Under the pieces are notes generated by a model. It did not search any database. It was given only the letters and a program-made list of their open reading frames with translations, and was not told the DNA's origin. The translations under genes and the position numbers were made by a program. Shown one piece after another: positions 17,774 through 26,461 of a DNA stretch of 64,000 nt. This DNA is from Rhodopirellula sp. (GTDB lineage Bacteria > Planctomycetota > Planctomycetia > Pirellulales > Thermoguttaceae), in NCBI GenBank assembly GCA_012728855.1, contig JAAYEH010000103.1, positions 24,994 through 88,993 of the forward strand, in the 5' to 3' direction. Numbering within the stretch: position 1 is the first letter of the stretch; every line of letters starts with the position of its first letter.

Positions 17774-19051
17774 TCACGGCGGGAGATCCGTGTTGGCGAC
17801 CCCCAGGCTGCCGGGGTGGAAGAGATTGTTCGAGAAGTGCAGGCCGCGCGGCGCGTTGGGGCCGCCGGCGATGATTACGGCGTACTGGTAGCGGGGCTTG
17901 CCGATGCAGTGGACGATGTTGCCCGTGACGATGACATCGGCCAGCGGCGGGTCGTCGGGCTGCTGACCGCTGTCGAACTTCAGGGGCGAGCGATCGTCGC
18001 CCCAGATCCAGTTCGCGTCGCCGTGTCCGAAATCGGAGATGATGTTGTTGGCGATGATCGACCCCCCGTCGAAGTTTTCGGCATTGGCGGCGGCGCCGGG
18101 CATGAAGCCGACGGCCCACAGGCTGTTCCGCATGAACTGGTTGGCGCTGATCAGCACATTGCGAGAACCGTGCATCGCTTTCATGCCGATGAAGGCGTTG
18201 GCGACGACGTTCTGCGCGACGATAGCGTGGTCGCAGTGCAGGTCGATGCCCTGCGCGGCGTTCTCGATGTGATTGCCGAGGATGCGGGTGAGGTCGCTTA
18301 CTTCCGGGGACGAGACGATGATGCCGGATCCCTGTTGCCAATTGTCGACGTAGCCGGCGTCCCAGACCTGCTGGCTGATGATCGCGCCCTTTTGCGGATT
18401 GCGCTTTACAAAGTCGCCGAGTTGGTACTTCGCTTTGATTTCGGGCGTGGGGGCGAGGTTCTCTTCGATGACATGGTTGCCTTCGATGAGGGTTCCCGTG
18501 CTATCGCCCACACTGATGCCGGTGCCGTCGGTGCAGCGGAAGGCATAACCCCAATCCTCGCTGCCGGTGCGATCGTCGATGCTCACTCGCATGTAGTTGC
18601 GAACCAGAGAGCGGCTGATCCGCGCCGCCCGGCAACTGCGCAGTGCGATCGCGCCGGAGCGGGTGCGGTTGTCGAGCACGCGGACATTGTCGATCACCAG
18701 GTCGCGGCAGCGGATGGCCAGAATGCCTTCGCAGGCGGTTTCCATCCTCCCCTCGGGCCGCGTGAGCGTAAGATCGCGAATCTCCGCGCCCGTGGCGTCC
18801 TCGATCTCGATGATCGGCTGGTCCGGGTTCTCCTGGATGATGCGCGCGGGGCCGAACAACCCGGCGCGAGACCCGCGGATGCGGATTTTCCCGGTGATGG
18901 TGTAATCCCCGGGCGGAACGAAGATCATCCGATCGGGATGTGCGTCCAACGCCTCCTGGATCGAGGCATGGTTTGCCACCGACAGACCGGCTGCGTCGGC
19001 CATAACGCCGCCGGCGATGAAGACGGCTGCGAAACGAAGGAGGCAGGTCAT
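17774..19051 (-). CDS. Secreted right-handed beta-helix protein
   Basis: It encodes 425 residues starting MTCLLRFAAVFIAGGVMADA, a signal peptide; GGGAG lies five bases before the ATG. The N-terminus (SIQEALDAHPDRMIFVPPGDYTITGKIRI) is the usual cap of pectate-lyase-like beta-helices. The body is a run of coils with the NxI/NxF ladder (LVIDNVRVLDN, LIEGNHVIEEN, ILGNHIENAAQGIDLHC, VLISANQFMRN, VIVTGNIVHC). Such proteins often lyse or bind polysaccharides or act as epimerases. No catalytic Lys/Arg/Asp set can be assigned by eye. The next gene upstream on the same strand ends 32 bp away, so the two may form an operon. Confidence 0.87.
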   Translation of the reverse strand: MTCLLRFAAVFIAGGVMADAAGLSVANHASIQEALDAHPDRMIFVPPGDYTITGKIRIRGSRAGLFGPARIIQENPDQPIIEIEDATGAEIRDLTLTRPEGRMETACEGILAIRCRDLVIDNVRVLDNRTRSGAIALRSCRAARISRSLVRNYMRVSIDDRTGSEDWGYAFRCTDGTGISVGDSTGTLIEGNHVIEENLAPTPEIKAKYQLGDFVKRNPQKGAIISQQVWDAGYVDNWQQGSGIIVSSPEVSDLTRILGNHIENAAQGIDLHCDHAIVAQNVVANAFIGMKAMHGSRNVLISANQFMRNSLWAVGFMPGAAANAENFDGGSIIANNIISDFGHGDANWIWGDDRSPLKFDSGQQPDDPPLADVIVTGNIVHCIGKPRYQYAVIIAGGPNAPRGLHFSNNLFHPGSLGVANTDLPP

Positions 19052-19083
19052 GAAGCTCCCGGTGAAAGTAGTCGCTTTGCCCC

Positions 19084-20901
19084 CTACGGTTCACGGACTC
19101 GGTGCAATCCCGGGAGCACGGCGGTGGTCGGTTGGCGGAAGTGGTTGTCGTGGACGAGCAGACCGATTCGGCCGACGAAATACGTATGGAAGTCGTCAAC
19201 GACCAGGTTGTAGGCTTCGGCCGCCGGCTGTTCTTCGATCTGCCGGATCGGCCGGCTTCCGCCGAGACCGTGCAGTGGCTGGCCGTCCTGCAACTCCTTG
19301 GCCATCCGCCATCCGCCGCCGCTGACCCAAAACGGATGTCCCCGCGTCGCATCGATCTCTTCGCCTTCCACGTGGATCCGCCGCAGCGGGCTGGGAAGGC
19401 GAAGCGTGGTTTGCAGGACCGGCTTGTAGGCCAACTCGCCTGTTTGCGGATCCTGAGCCAGGACCAGATCGCCGGGCTGGATCTGCTCTACGGGGATCGT
19501 GCCGGTTTGTGTCCAGATCGGCGTGCCGCGTGCAAAACAGGAGGCATAGATATACGTCACTCGGATGAATGGCCCGTCGCGCACGAATCGAGAGTCGTCG
19601 TAGTTGTGCGTATACACCGGCTTCTCCCCCGGCGATTCGTATTCGTTGTAGTTCATCCACCAGTCCAGCCAGCGCTGCGGATCCGGTCCGAGATCCTCGC
19701 CCGCCAGGTCGTAGAGCAACCGGCTTGCGGCCTCGTTTCCTTCGTAGACTTCCCGGTTGTAAGCGTCGGCAGTCTGGCGGGCTGTCCGTGCGCGTTGCTG
19801 GTAGGACTGGACGGTGCGCAGCCTGTTGGCGTACTTTGCAGAGGGAGTCGGCCCGTAAACCTGCACGGATCGGTTGATTCTGGGACCGGAACCGGAATAA
19901 GAAACCTTCAGCGCCGGAACGTCGGAGAATGCGGTGCTCGCCGTCGTCTTCACGATCGTCTTGGCCTGCGGGTTTTCGGCCGTGACGGTCGATGCGTACT
20001 CGACGTCGCCACGAGGGCTGACGCTGACCTCCTGCTCCAACTCGACGGGCCATCGCATCCCGGCCAACACCTGCGGCACGGATTGATGCAGTGGCCGCCG
20101 TTTCAGTTGCGCCAGCGCGGCCTCTCGCACGGCGTCGCACGGCGACTCGGTCAAGCGGATCAAGGACGCAGCCGCCGAGTCGCCGCGGATCTTGCCCAGC
20201 AGCGCGACGACATCCAAACCGAGCCGCTCGCTGCAAGGAGCGATCACCGTTTCCAGCCCGGCGGCGGCCGCCGGATCGGAAATATCACGGAGCCGCTGCC
20301 ACGCCACGTCGGCCTGTTCGGAATCATCGCTCCCGAGCAGAGCCCGGGCCAGCCTCTGCAAACGCTCGGACCATTCTCGCTCGGCGCGCTGCCGGGTCTG
20401 CCGCACGGTGACCTCGTCGCGAGAGACCAACTCCCCTTCGTACCAGCAGAGCCCCAGCGCCGCCAGAGCCTCCGGTTCGTTGGGCGAGAGTTCGAGCAAC
20501 GTCAGCCAATGGAACCGCTGCTGCTGGGCCAGCTTGGATTGCCGGCACCAGCGGGCCATCGAGAGGTGGGCTGCGGCCGGAATCATCCGCTCGTAGCATT
20601 CGGCGAGCGTCTGCCGGTATCGCGCCAGCAGCGGATCCTCGGCGGCGGCTTGCTGGGATTCGGTTACCGTCAACCATTGGCGACCGACGCGCATTTGGCC
20701 GGCATGCCAGCGGGCCGCCTCGCACTGCGGCGATAGTCGCAATGCCTGCTCCAGCAAGTCACGGCGCCGGGCGTTGTCGCCAAGCAGTTCCGCTTCGAGC
20801 GCCAACTCGACCAGCCGATCCGCCTTGGAACTCTTGGCTTCACCCGCGTCGACCGCCGGTGATGCCGTCAGGACCACAAAGACAAGCAGCGACGTACTCA
20901 T
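19084..20901 (-). CDS. Secreted repeat protein with C-terminal Hint domain
   Basis: This 605-residue protein starts MSTSLLVFVVLTASPAVDA (signal peptide). Residues about 20-300 are TPR- and HEAT-like helices. The last 150 residues form a Hint (hedgehog/intein) domain: CFARGTPIWTQTG with the N-terminal Cys nucleophile, PGDLVLAQDPQTGEL, TRGHPFWVSGGGW as the block-B-like T-x-x-H, and a closing AYNLVVDDFHTYFVGRIGLLVHDN. The final motif is HDN where classical Hint domains have HN. Only about 18 residues follow it, so there is no toxin or ligand for the domain to release. A self-cleaving or cross-linking role outside the cell is possible, but activity is not shown. Confidence 0.85.
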   Translation of the reverse strand: MSTSLLVFVVLTASPAVDAGEAKSSKADRLVELALEAELLGDNARRRDLLEQALRLSPQCEAARWHAGQMRVGRQWLTVTESQQAAAEDPLLARYRQTLAECYERMIPAAAHLSMARWCRQSKLAQQQRFHWLTLLELSPNEPEALAALGLCWYEGELVSRDEVTVRQTRQRAEREWSERLQRLARALLGSDDSEQADVAWQRLRDISDPAAAAGLETVIAPCSERLGLDVVALLGKIRGDSAAASLIRLTESPCDAVREAALAQLKRRPLHQSVPQVLAGMRWPVELEQEVSVSPRGDVEYASTVTAENPQAKTIVKTTASTAFSDVPALKVSYSGSGPRINRSVQVYGPTPSAKYANRLRTVQSYQQRARTARQTADAYNREVYEGNEAASRLLYDLAGEDLGPDPQRWLDWWMNYNEYESPGEKPVYTHNYDDSRFVRDGPFIRVTYIYASCFARGTPIWTQTGTIPVEQIQPGDLVLAQDPQTGELAYKPVLQTTLRLPSPLRRIHVEGEEIDATRGHPFWVSGGGWRMAKELQDGQPLHGLGGSRPIRQIEEQPAAEAYNLVVDDFHTYFVGRIGLLVHDNHFRQPTTAVLPGLHRVREP

Positions 20902-21001
20902 GGTCGTCGAGCCTCGTATAAGAATGTCCCGGTCTGGCCGTCATGATAGCGACTGCCGTTCCAGCCTGTCAAGCAAGGACACACTCCCGGTAATCGCTCA
21001 G

Positions 21002-21036
21002 CACCCGCCGCCCGGGGCATCCGCAGGCTCGAATGG
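21002..21036. repeat. Short dispersed repeat ccgccgcccggggc, copy 1
   Basis: The block accc-gccgcccggggcatccgcaggctcgaatgg recurs at about 22197-22229 with three changes. It lies downstream of the RES toxin gene, and the second copy lies upstream of the histidine kinase, so the toxin-antitoxin locus sits between them. Confidence 0.5.
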
Positions 21037-21046
21037 CCTTGCTCAT

Positions 21047-21517
21047 CTACGTGATTTTGAGCAGGCGCGGGTCGAAAACGAACGGGCGCGGCACCGTCCG
21101 GACGATCGCCGGAAAGTCCCCATGTGCCGGATTGAGCAGGTAATTGCTCTCGCTATCCACCAACACGCTGGGAACACGGAGCACCGCCGAGCCGATGCCG
21201 GCTACCCACTGGTCGCCCAGGCTACGCATGGCGGGCGGCGGTGGGTCCATTCGCCAATCGGTCGGCAGTCGGGCGCGATCCATCTCTTGGACCAGCGTCT
21301 CCTCGAATGTCACCTCGGCGAGGAGATAGCTGCCGAGGATTTCGTGCGCATCAAGGTGAACCAGCATTTCCAAGATCGCCAGCGATGCGCTGCCGGCGGT
21401 GTACACCATGGCAGTGCCCTTGCTGTTCCATCGACCTCCGTACAACCGGGCTCCCTCGCCCGTAAAGGCAGCGCCAGCGTGCTTCGCTTTAACGATCCGC
21501 CATGCATGGACGGTCAC
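21047..21517 (-). CDS. RES-domain toxin
   Basis: This 156-residue protein starts at the GTG at 21517 (reading MTVHAWRIVKAKHAG), which overlaps the antitoxin TGA as GTGA; the longer frame upstream duplicates antitoxin DNA and is rejected. The family motifs are complete: an Arg near the start (WRI), the GGRWNSKGTAMVYTAGSASL block with Arg, Trp and Tyr, the Glu of AILEMLVHL, and a late Ser. RES toxins act on NAD+, degrading it by hydrolysis or phosphorolysis, and are held inactive by a ParS/Xre-type antitoxin encoded in the same operon, as here. No sign of inactivation is visible. Confidence 0.9.
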   Translation of the reverse strand: MTVHAWRIVKAKHAGAAFTGEGARLYGGRWNSKGTAMVYTAGSASLAILEMLVHLDAHEILGSYLLAEVTFEETLVQEMDRARLPTDWRMDPPPPAMRSLGDQWVAGIGSAVLRVPSVLVDSESNYLLNPAHGDFPAIVRTVPRPFVFDPRLLKIT

Positions 21518-21996
21518 GTAAATACTCCATGCTCCAGACGGCCGATCACATCTTCCACCTCGCGGGCGCCGATCTCCGTTTCCAAGGCACTCAGCGGGGC
21601 TTCCCCGCCAAGCGCCTTCTGCGGCCCCTCCAACCATGCCCGCGCCGCGTCAAGGTTTCCCTCGAACAAGTTCATGGCCTTCTCGAATACCATCGCGAGG
21701 CGCAGCAGTCGTTCGGACTCGGCCTTGGTCAGCCTGCCGACCGCTTTTCGACGGGCGAGCGTGCGTGGCGGAATCTCCACGATGCGGGCGATTCGTTCTG
21801 TGGGCAACCGGCTTGCCCGCTGGAATCGCTCGATCGCGCGGTACGGGAAGCCCTTCTTCACCTGCTTCACTACGGAGCGAAGATCTCCAGCCTGAATGCC
21901 GAGGCTGTTCCTCGTTACGGATGCTGTCGTCGTCAATCCGGCATGGAATGACCGCTCTTCGGGCCGGTCGATCGGGCTATCGGTTGAAGCCGCCAT
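21514..21996 (-). CDS. ParS/Xre-MbcA-type antitoxin
   Basis: It encodes 160 residues from the ATG at 21996 (MAASTDSPIDRPE). An in-frame ATG at 22026 would lie almost at the predicted transcription start of the promoter at 22035-22063, whereas 21996 has AAGGGG at good spacing, so I prefer 21996. Residues about 45-100 form the N-terminal helical Xre-like domain (IERFQRASRLPTERIARIVEIPPRTLARRKAVG). The C-terminal toxin-binding ParS domain runs from ESERLLRLAMVFEKAMNLFEG to the end (GPQKALGGEAPLSAL). It should neutralise the RES toxin and repress the operon. Confidence 0.88.
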   Translation of the reverse strand: MAASTDSPIDRPEERSFHAGLTTTASVTRNSLGIQAGDLRSVVKQVKKGFPYRAIERFQRASRLPTERIARIVEIPPRTLARRKAVGRLTKAESERLLRLAMVFEKAMNLFEGNLDAARAWLEGPQKALGGEAPLSALETEIGAREVEDVIGRLEHGVFT

Positions 21997-22034
21997 TGCG
22001 CATCCCCTTGAGTTGAGCTTTGCCATCTGGCACG

Positions 22035-22063
22035 ATTATAACCGCCATTCGGCAGTGCGGCAA
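22035..22063 (-). promoter_or_regulatory. Sigma70-like promoter of the RES/antitoxin operon
   Basis: On the minus strand TTGCCG (22063-22058) is followed after 17 bases by TATAAT (22040-22035). Transcription would start near 22028, about 30 bases before the chosen ATG. Confidence 0.65.
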
Positions 22064-22319
22064 TACGAAGAGAAAGGCAGGCTGCAAACCTGATCCACGT
22101 TGTGCTGCCGGGAGGGACACTCTCGGCCGGCTTCCCCTGTCACAACCCCGATAGTCGAAACGACCGCTCCAGAACCATGCAATCCGCCCTTTCGATATCC
22201 GCCGCCCGGGGCGTCCGCCGGCTCAAACGGCACCTCGGGCCTCGGCTTTTCTTGGACAACCCCCACCGGCTGTCCTACCCTTGAGTAGCAATCCCAAACC
22301 CAAGGCGCTCGATGAAGCA

Positions 22320-23807
22320 ATGAGGATCCACGGCATCAATACGACCGCAATAGCTTCAGCCGCGGCGCTGGCTTTGGCCGGCGGTTCCGCGGTAACGGCG
22401 ATTCTCGGCCCGCTCTTCAGCGCCGACACCATGTTGCTTCGCCTGGGCGTTCTGGCGGGCGCGGCATTGCTCGGCGCAGCCATTGTCGCGGGCATCCTGT
22501 GGCGGCTGCGATCCGACCGAACGGCTCTCCAGCGGCTCTTGGACGGCCTGGCGCGACTCAACCTGGAAGAACTGCGAGCGGAAACCATCGCCGGCGAACT
22601 GCCGCCCTTGCCATCCGGCAGCCGGTGGCAGCCGCTTGCCGACCGCGTTCGTCAAGCGCTGTTGTGTCAGGCGGAGCGGGTGTGCGACTTGGAACACGCG
22701 CGGACCGCGCTGGAGATTCGATGCCGGCGCGCCGAGGGCCAGGCCGCCCGCGTCAAGGCGATTCTCGCCGGGCTGCCCGATCCGATCGTCGCCATTGATG
22801 ATCTCGACGAGGTGGTGCTAGCCAATCCGGCCGCCGAATCGCTGCTGTGCCTCGATCTGGAGAAGGTGGAAGACCGAGGGATTGCCGGACTGATTCGCTG
22901 CCAGAAGCTGGTCGAGTTGTTGACCACTGCCTGCCATCGACCGTCGGCGGCGAACCGTACCGACGAATGGCAGTGGACTGACGGCGAGGGCCAATCGCGC
23001 TGGTACCGCATCCGCGCTTCGAAACTCGCGCCGGAGGCGGACGGCGGCGCGGCGCCGACCGGGGCCGTGGCGGTCCTCCGCGAAATCGGCGAACAGAAAG
23101 CGCTGCAGAAGCGCAATGCGGAGTTCGTCTCGGCGGTGAGCCACGAGATGAAGACCCCGCTGGCCGGCATCAAGGCGTACGTCGAGTTGTTGGCCGACGG
23201 CGAGGCCGAAGACGAGGCGACTCGCGAAGATTTCCTCGCCGTGATCAACGGCCAGGTCGACCGTCTCCAACGGCTGATCGACAACATGCTCAATTTGGCT
23301 CGCATTGAAGCAGGAGTGGTCCAGGTCCGCAAAGACCATCGCTCGCTGAACGAACTGCTGGAGGAAGCGGCCCACGTGGTGCAGCCCGCCGCCCAGAGCA
23401 AGAGCATCGAGCTGGTCGTGAACCTCAGCCCGCTCTACCTCGGCGTCTATGCCGATCGCGACATGCTGCTGCAGGCGGCGATCAACCTGCTATCCAACGC
23501 CGTCAAGTACACGCGCGCCGGCGGACGCGTCGCGCTGGGCAGCCGGCTGGACGGAGAACACGTTGTCTTTGAAGTCGATGATAACGGCGTCGGTCTGAGC
23601 GAAGAGGATTGCCGGCAGGTGTTCGAGAAGTTCTACCGCGTGAAGAAAGACAAGGAAATGGCGGCAGGCACGGGGCTGGGGCTGCCGCTGGCGAAGCACA
23701 TTGTCGAGGATGTCCACGGCGGGCTGCTGACGGTGAAAAGCAAGCCGGGCGCCGGCAGCACGTTCCGAGTGGCCTTGCCCGGGGCGAAAGCGTTACAGAC
23801 GGCTTAG
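22320..23807 (+). CDS. Membrane-bound sensor histidine kinase
   Basis: From the ATG at 22320 this encodes 495 residues; a TTG at 22281 is in frame but has no ribosome binding site. Two transmembrane segments (about 8-28 and 38-58) are followed by a coiled linker and a PAS-like domain (ILAGLPDPIVAIDDLDEVVLANPAAESLL). The HisKA domain carries the phospho-acceptor His275 in SAVSHEMKTPL. The HATPase domain shows the N box (NLLSNAVKYT), G1 (VDDNGVGL), F box (FEKFYRV) and G2 (GTGLGLPLAKHIV). With almost no periplasmic loop it probably senses an intracellular or membrane signal. The response regulator, STAS protein and pilus-type ATPase downstream are likely partners. Confidence 0.93.
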   Translation: MRIHGINTTAIASAAALALAGGSAVTAILGPLFSADTMLLRLGVLAGAALLGAAIVAGILWRLRSDRTALQRLLDGLARLNLEELRAETIAGELPPLPSGSRWQPLADRVRQALLCQAERVCDLEHARTALEIRCRRAEGQAARVKAILAGLPDPIVAIDDLDEVVLANPAAESLLCLDLEKVEDRGIAGLIRCQKLVELLTTACHRPSAANRTDEWQWTDGEGQSRWYRIRASKLAPEADGGAAPTGAVAVLREIGEQKALQKRNAEFVSAVSHEMKTPLAGIKAYVELLADGEAEDEATREDFLAVINGQVDRLQRLIDNMLNLARIEAGVVQVRKDHRSLNELLEEAAHVVQPAAQSKSIELVVNLSPLYLGVYADRDMLLQAAINLLSNAVKYTRAGGRVALGSRLDGEHVVFEVDDNGVGLSEEDCRQVFEKFYRVKKDKEMAAGTGLGLPLAKHIVEDVHGGLLTVKSKPGAGSTFRVALPGAKALQTA

Positions 23808-23838
23808 ATGAACCGAAAAACCAAGAAGAAACACGAAT

Positions 23839-23965
23839 CGTTTAACCGCAGTGCCCAACGGGCCGCGCGCGGAGCAGAAAAGGAATCTCCATCCGTCGCA
23901 GCCCCCCGCACGATTCCGCGCCTTGTCCGCCACGCGCGCGGCCCGTTGGGCACAGCGGTTAAACG
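23839..23965. repeat. 31-bp inverted repeat between kinase and regulator
   Basis: Arms at 23839-23869 and 23935-23965 pair with one mismatch around 65 nt; each arm begins or ends with cgtttaaccgc or its complement. It lies in the 191-bp gap between kinase and response regulator. It could be an intergenic processing or attenuation element, or a dispersed palindrome that landed there. Confidence 0.7.
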
Positions 23966-23998
23966 ACCAACAAAACCTTAAGCCTTGCGGCAAATGAA

Positions 23999-24424
23999 AT
24001 GAACATGCGCGTGCTGCTTTGCGACGACGAGATCCACATTCTGCGGGCGGCTGAGTTCAAACTGAAACGCGCCGGTTGCGATGTTCGCACCGCCGGCGAC
24101 GGCGAGGAAGGGTGGGAGGTGATCCTCGGCTGGCTTCCCGACATCGTGATCACCGACTGCCAGATGCCGCGACTCGACGGTCTCGGGCTGGTGCGGCGGA
24201 TCCGTGAGGAGCCCGCGACTCGCGATCTTCCCATCCTGATGCTCACTGCCAAAGGTTTCGAGTTGAGCCCCGAGGAACTGCTGGCGAACTGGAACGTGGC
24301 GGCGTTGATTGCCAAGCCTTTCAGCCCGCGAGAATTGCTGGAAACGGTGAAACGGGTGCTCACTGAACCCCAACCCTCCAACCCCGAACCCTCCTGTGCA
24401 TCTTCCGTCGGAAATCTTTGGTGA
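23999..24424 (+). CDS. Single-domain response regulator
   Basis: It encodes 141 residues, essentially one receiver domain: the acidic pair in LLCDDE (Asp9, Asp10), phospho-acceptor Asp53 in VITDCQMP, Thr83 in MLTAKG and Lys106 in IAKPFS. No DNA-binding or enzymatic output follows; the last 20 residues (TEPQPSNPEPSCASSVGNLW) overlap the next gene's start. Such stand-alone receivers usually act by protein contact, like CheY. The neighbouring STAS protein and GspE/GspF pair suggest an output on a secretion or pilus machine, though this is inference. A second possible start (ATG, 24005) removes two residues. Confidence 0.92.
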   Translation: MNMRVLLCDDEIHILRAAEFKLKRAGCDVRTAGDGEEGWEVILGWLPDIVITDCQMPRLDGLGLVRRIREEPATRDLPILMLTAKGFELSPEELLANWNVAALIAKPFSPRELLETVKRVLTEPQPSNPEPSCASSVGNLW

Positions 24425-24722
24425 CGTAATCGTCGTCCACACCCCGGACGAGTTCACTGCGGACCAGGGCGAGCAACTTGCGCCCTACCTGGCCCGCTTG
24501 GAGCGTCGCAACGTGGTGGTTGATCTCGACAGCACCGAGATGCTCGACAGCGCGGCGCTCTGCGCCTTGCTGGATGCCCAGGATCTGCTGCGGGCGGAGA
24601 GCGGCCGGGTGAAGATCGCCACGAGCAACCCGGCTAACCGCAAGATCCTCGAAATCACTCGCCTCGACGAGCAACTGGAAGTCTTCGGCAGCGTCGTCGA
24701 GGCGGTCAAGAGCTACCGGTAA
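24396..24722 (+). CDS. STAS-domain anti-anti-sigma-factor-like protein
   Basis: This 108-residue protein starts at a GTG (24396) that overlaps the response regulator gene by 29 bp, indicating translational coupling. It is a lone STAS domain: GDVIVVHTPDEFTADQGEQL, then RNVVVDLDSTEMLDSAALCALLDA, where the Ser of the conserved D-S (Ser52) is the usual phosphorylation site, and a closing helix. In SpoIIAA-like proteins the phosphorylation state switches partner binding. No matching anti-sigma kinase lies nearby, so the histidine kinase cluster or a distant HATPase protein may supply the control. Confidence 0.87.
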   Translation: MHLPSEIFGDVIVVHTPDEFTADQGEQLAPYLARLERRNVVVDLDSTEMLDSAALCALLDAQDLLRAESGRVKIATSNPANRKILEITRLDEQLEVFGSVVEAVKSYR

Positions 24723-24734
24723 TTGGAATCCTTC

Positions 24735-26450
24735 ATGGCTACCGCCGTCCACCCCCCCCGACGCCTCGGCGACCTGCTGGTGCAGAAAGGCTACCTCTCG
24801 GAGGAGCATCTCACCGCTGCGCTGGCGCGGCAGCGGCAGGGCGGGCGAAGCAAGCTGCTGGGGGAGATCCTCGTCGAAATGGAGTTCTGCAGCGAAGATC
24901 AGGTGGTCGAGTGCCTGGCTGCCGAGTATGGCGTGCCTTATGCCAGGCTCGAAGCCCGCCTGGTCGATCCGAAGATCGTCGACGTGCTGCCGCGCGACTA
25001 CATCGAGCAGAACCTCGTTCTGCCGCTGTTCGTGGTCCGCGGTACGCTGACGATCGCCGTCGCCGAGCCGGCCAATCTCTTCCTGATCGACGAGATCCGC
25101 AGCCTGGCCAATCTCGACGTCCAAATCGTGGCGGCCACTCCCAAAGACATTCGGCGGATGGTAACCTCGCTGCCGAACTCCAAGGTCTTTGTGATCGACG
25201 ACATTATCGAGGACTCCGACGCGGCGGACGTTACGCTGATCGAGGATGCCATCGAGGACATCGGCGACGTGGAGGAGATCGCCGGCCAGTCGCCCGTCAT
25301 CCGGCTGGTGAATTACATCGTCTTCAACGCCGTCAAGGAAGGGGCGAGCGATATTCACATCGAGCCGGCGGAGCGCTGCCTGCGGATCCGCTACCGCATC
25401 GACGGCCGCCTGCACAAGGCGTTGGAGGTGCCGCAGCACCTGCTCAACGCCGTGAACAGCCGCATCAAGATCATGGCCTCGCTCGACATCAGCGAGCGGC
25501 GGCTGCCGCAGGACGGCCGCGTCCACGTCCTCTTGGACGGCCGCAAGATCGACCTCCGCGTCAGCACGTTCCCGACCACGCGCGGCGAGAAGACGGTGAT
25601 CCGCGTGCTCGACACCCGCAGTGTCTCGCTCAACCTGGACGATCTGGGGTTTGCCGAAGACGTGCTGGCGAAGTTCCGCCAGAGCATCGTCGCTCCCAAC
25701 GGCATCGTCCTGGTCACCGGACCGACCGGAAGCGGCAAATCGACCACGCTCTACGGGGCGCTCAATGCGATCAGTTCGATGGAGAACAATGTCTGCACGG
25801 TCGAGGATCCGATCGAATACCACCTGCCGCTGATCAATCAGTTTCAGGTGCAGGAAAAGATCGGCCTGACGTTCTCTCGCGCGCTGCGAACGCTCTTGCG
25901 GCAGGATCCCGACGTGATCATGGTCGGCGAGATTCGCGACGAGGAGACGGCGCGGACGGCAATCCAAGCCGCCCTGACGGGGCATCTCGTCTTCAGCACC
26001 CTGCACACCAACGACGCCTGCTCAGCCGTCACGCGGTTGATCAACATGGGCGTGGAGCCGTATTTGATCGGCGCGGCGTTGAACATGGTCCTGGCGCAGC
26101 GCCTGGTGCGGCGCGTCTGCTTCAAGTGCCGCGAGACCTACGAACCGCCGCGCACGCTCCGCAAGGCCCTGGAGAAGATGGATTGCCGCTTCGATGCCTT
26201 CTATCGAGGCGTCGGATGCCGGAGCTGTCGCAACACCGGCTTCCGGGGGCGGATCGGCATCCACGAAGTGCTGGCGATCGACGACGAAATCCGCGACGCC
26301 ATCGTCTCGGACCCCAGCGTGGCCAATCTTCGCCGCCTCGCCGTGCAGCACGGCATGGTTCAGCTTCACCAGGACGGTTTCCGCAAAGTCCGCGAGGGGA
26401 TCACCACCATCGAGGAGATCCTTCAGATCGCCGGAGACGTGACGGCATAA
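24735..26450 (+). CDS. GspE/PilB-type secretion or pilus ATPase
   Basis: From the ATG at 24735 this encodes 571 residues. The N-terminal MshEN-type domain (RLGDLLVQKGYLSEEHLTAAL) occupies about 10-150. The ATPase follows: GASDIHIEP, the Walker A motif GPTGSGKSTTLYGAL, the Asp box TVEDPIEY, Walker B DPDVIMVGEIRD and the His box STLHTND. A zinc site with two CxxC pairs (VCFKCRE and GCRSCRN) precedes GRIGIHEVL. It would power assembly of a type II secretion pseudopilus or a type IV pilus with the GspF protein 11 bp downstream. No pilin or secretin gene is adjacent. The stop of the STAS gene is 12 bp upstream. Confidence 0.95.
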   Translation: MATAVHPPRRLGDLLVQKGYLSEEHLTAALARQRQGGRSKLLGEILVEMEFCSEDQVVECLAAEYGVPYARLEARLVDPKIVDVLPRDYIEQNLVLPLFVVRGTLTIAVAEPANLFLIDEIRSLANLDVQIVAATPKDIRRMVTSLPNSKVFVIDDIIEDSDAADVTLIEDAIEDIGDVEEIAGQSPVIRLVNYIVFNAVKEGASDIHIEPAERCLRIRYRIDGRLHKALEVPQHLLNAVNSRIKIMASLDISERRLPQDGRVHVLLDGRKIDLRVSTFPTTRGEKTVIRVLDTRSVSLNLDDLGFAEDVLAKFRQSIVAPNGIVLVTGPTGSGKSTTLYGALNAISSMENNVCTVEDPIEYHLPLINQFQVQEKIGLTFSRALRTLLRQDPDVIMVGEIRDEETARTAIQAALTGHLVFSTLHTNDACSAVTRLINMGVEPYLIGAALNMVLAQRLVRRVCFKCRETYEPPRTLRKALEKMDCRFDAFYRGVGCRSCRNTGFRGRIGIHEVLAIDDEIRDAIVSDPSVANLRRLAVQHGMVQLHQDGFRKVREGITTIEEILQIAGDVTA

Positions 26451-26461
26451 GGAACGCAGAG

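Noticed and set aside
24911..26461. A reading frame about 517 codons long in frame +2 across the GspE gene, continuous with GspF
   Set aside because: It is Arg/Gly/His-rich with no domain and is the out-of-frame shadow of the GspE gene; the real GspF starts at 26462.
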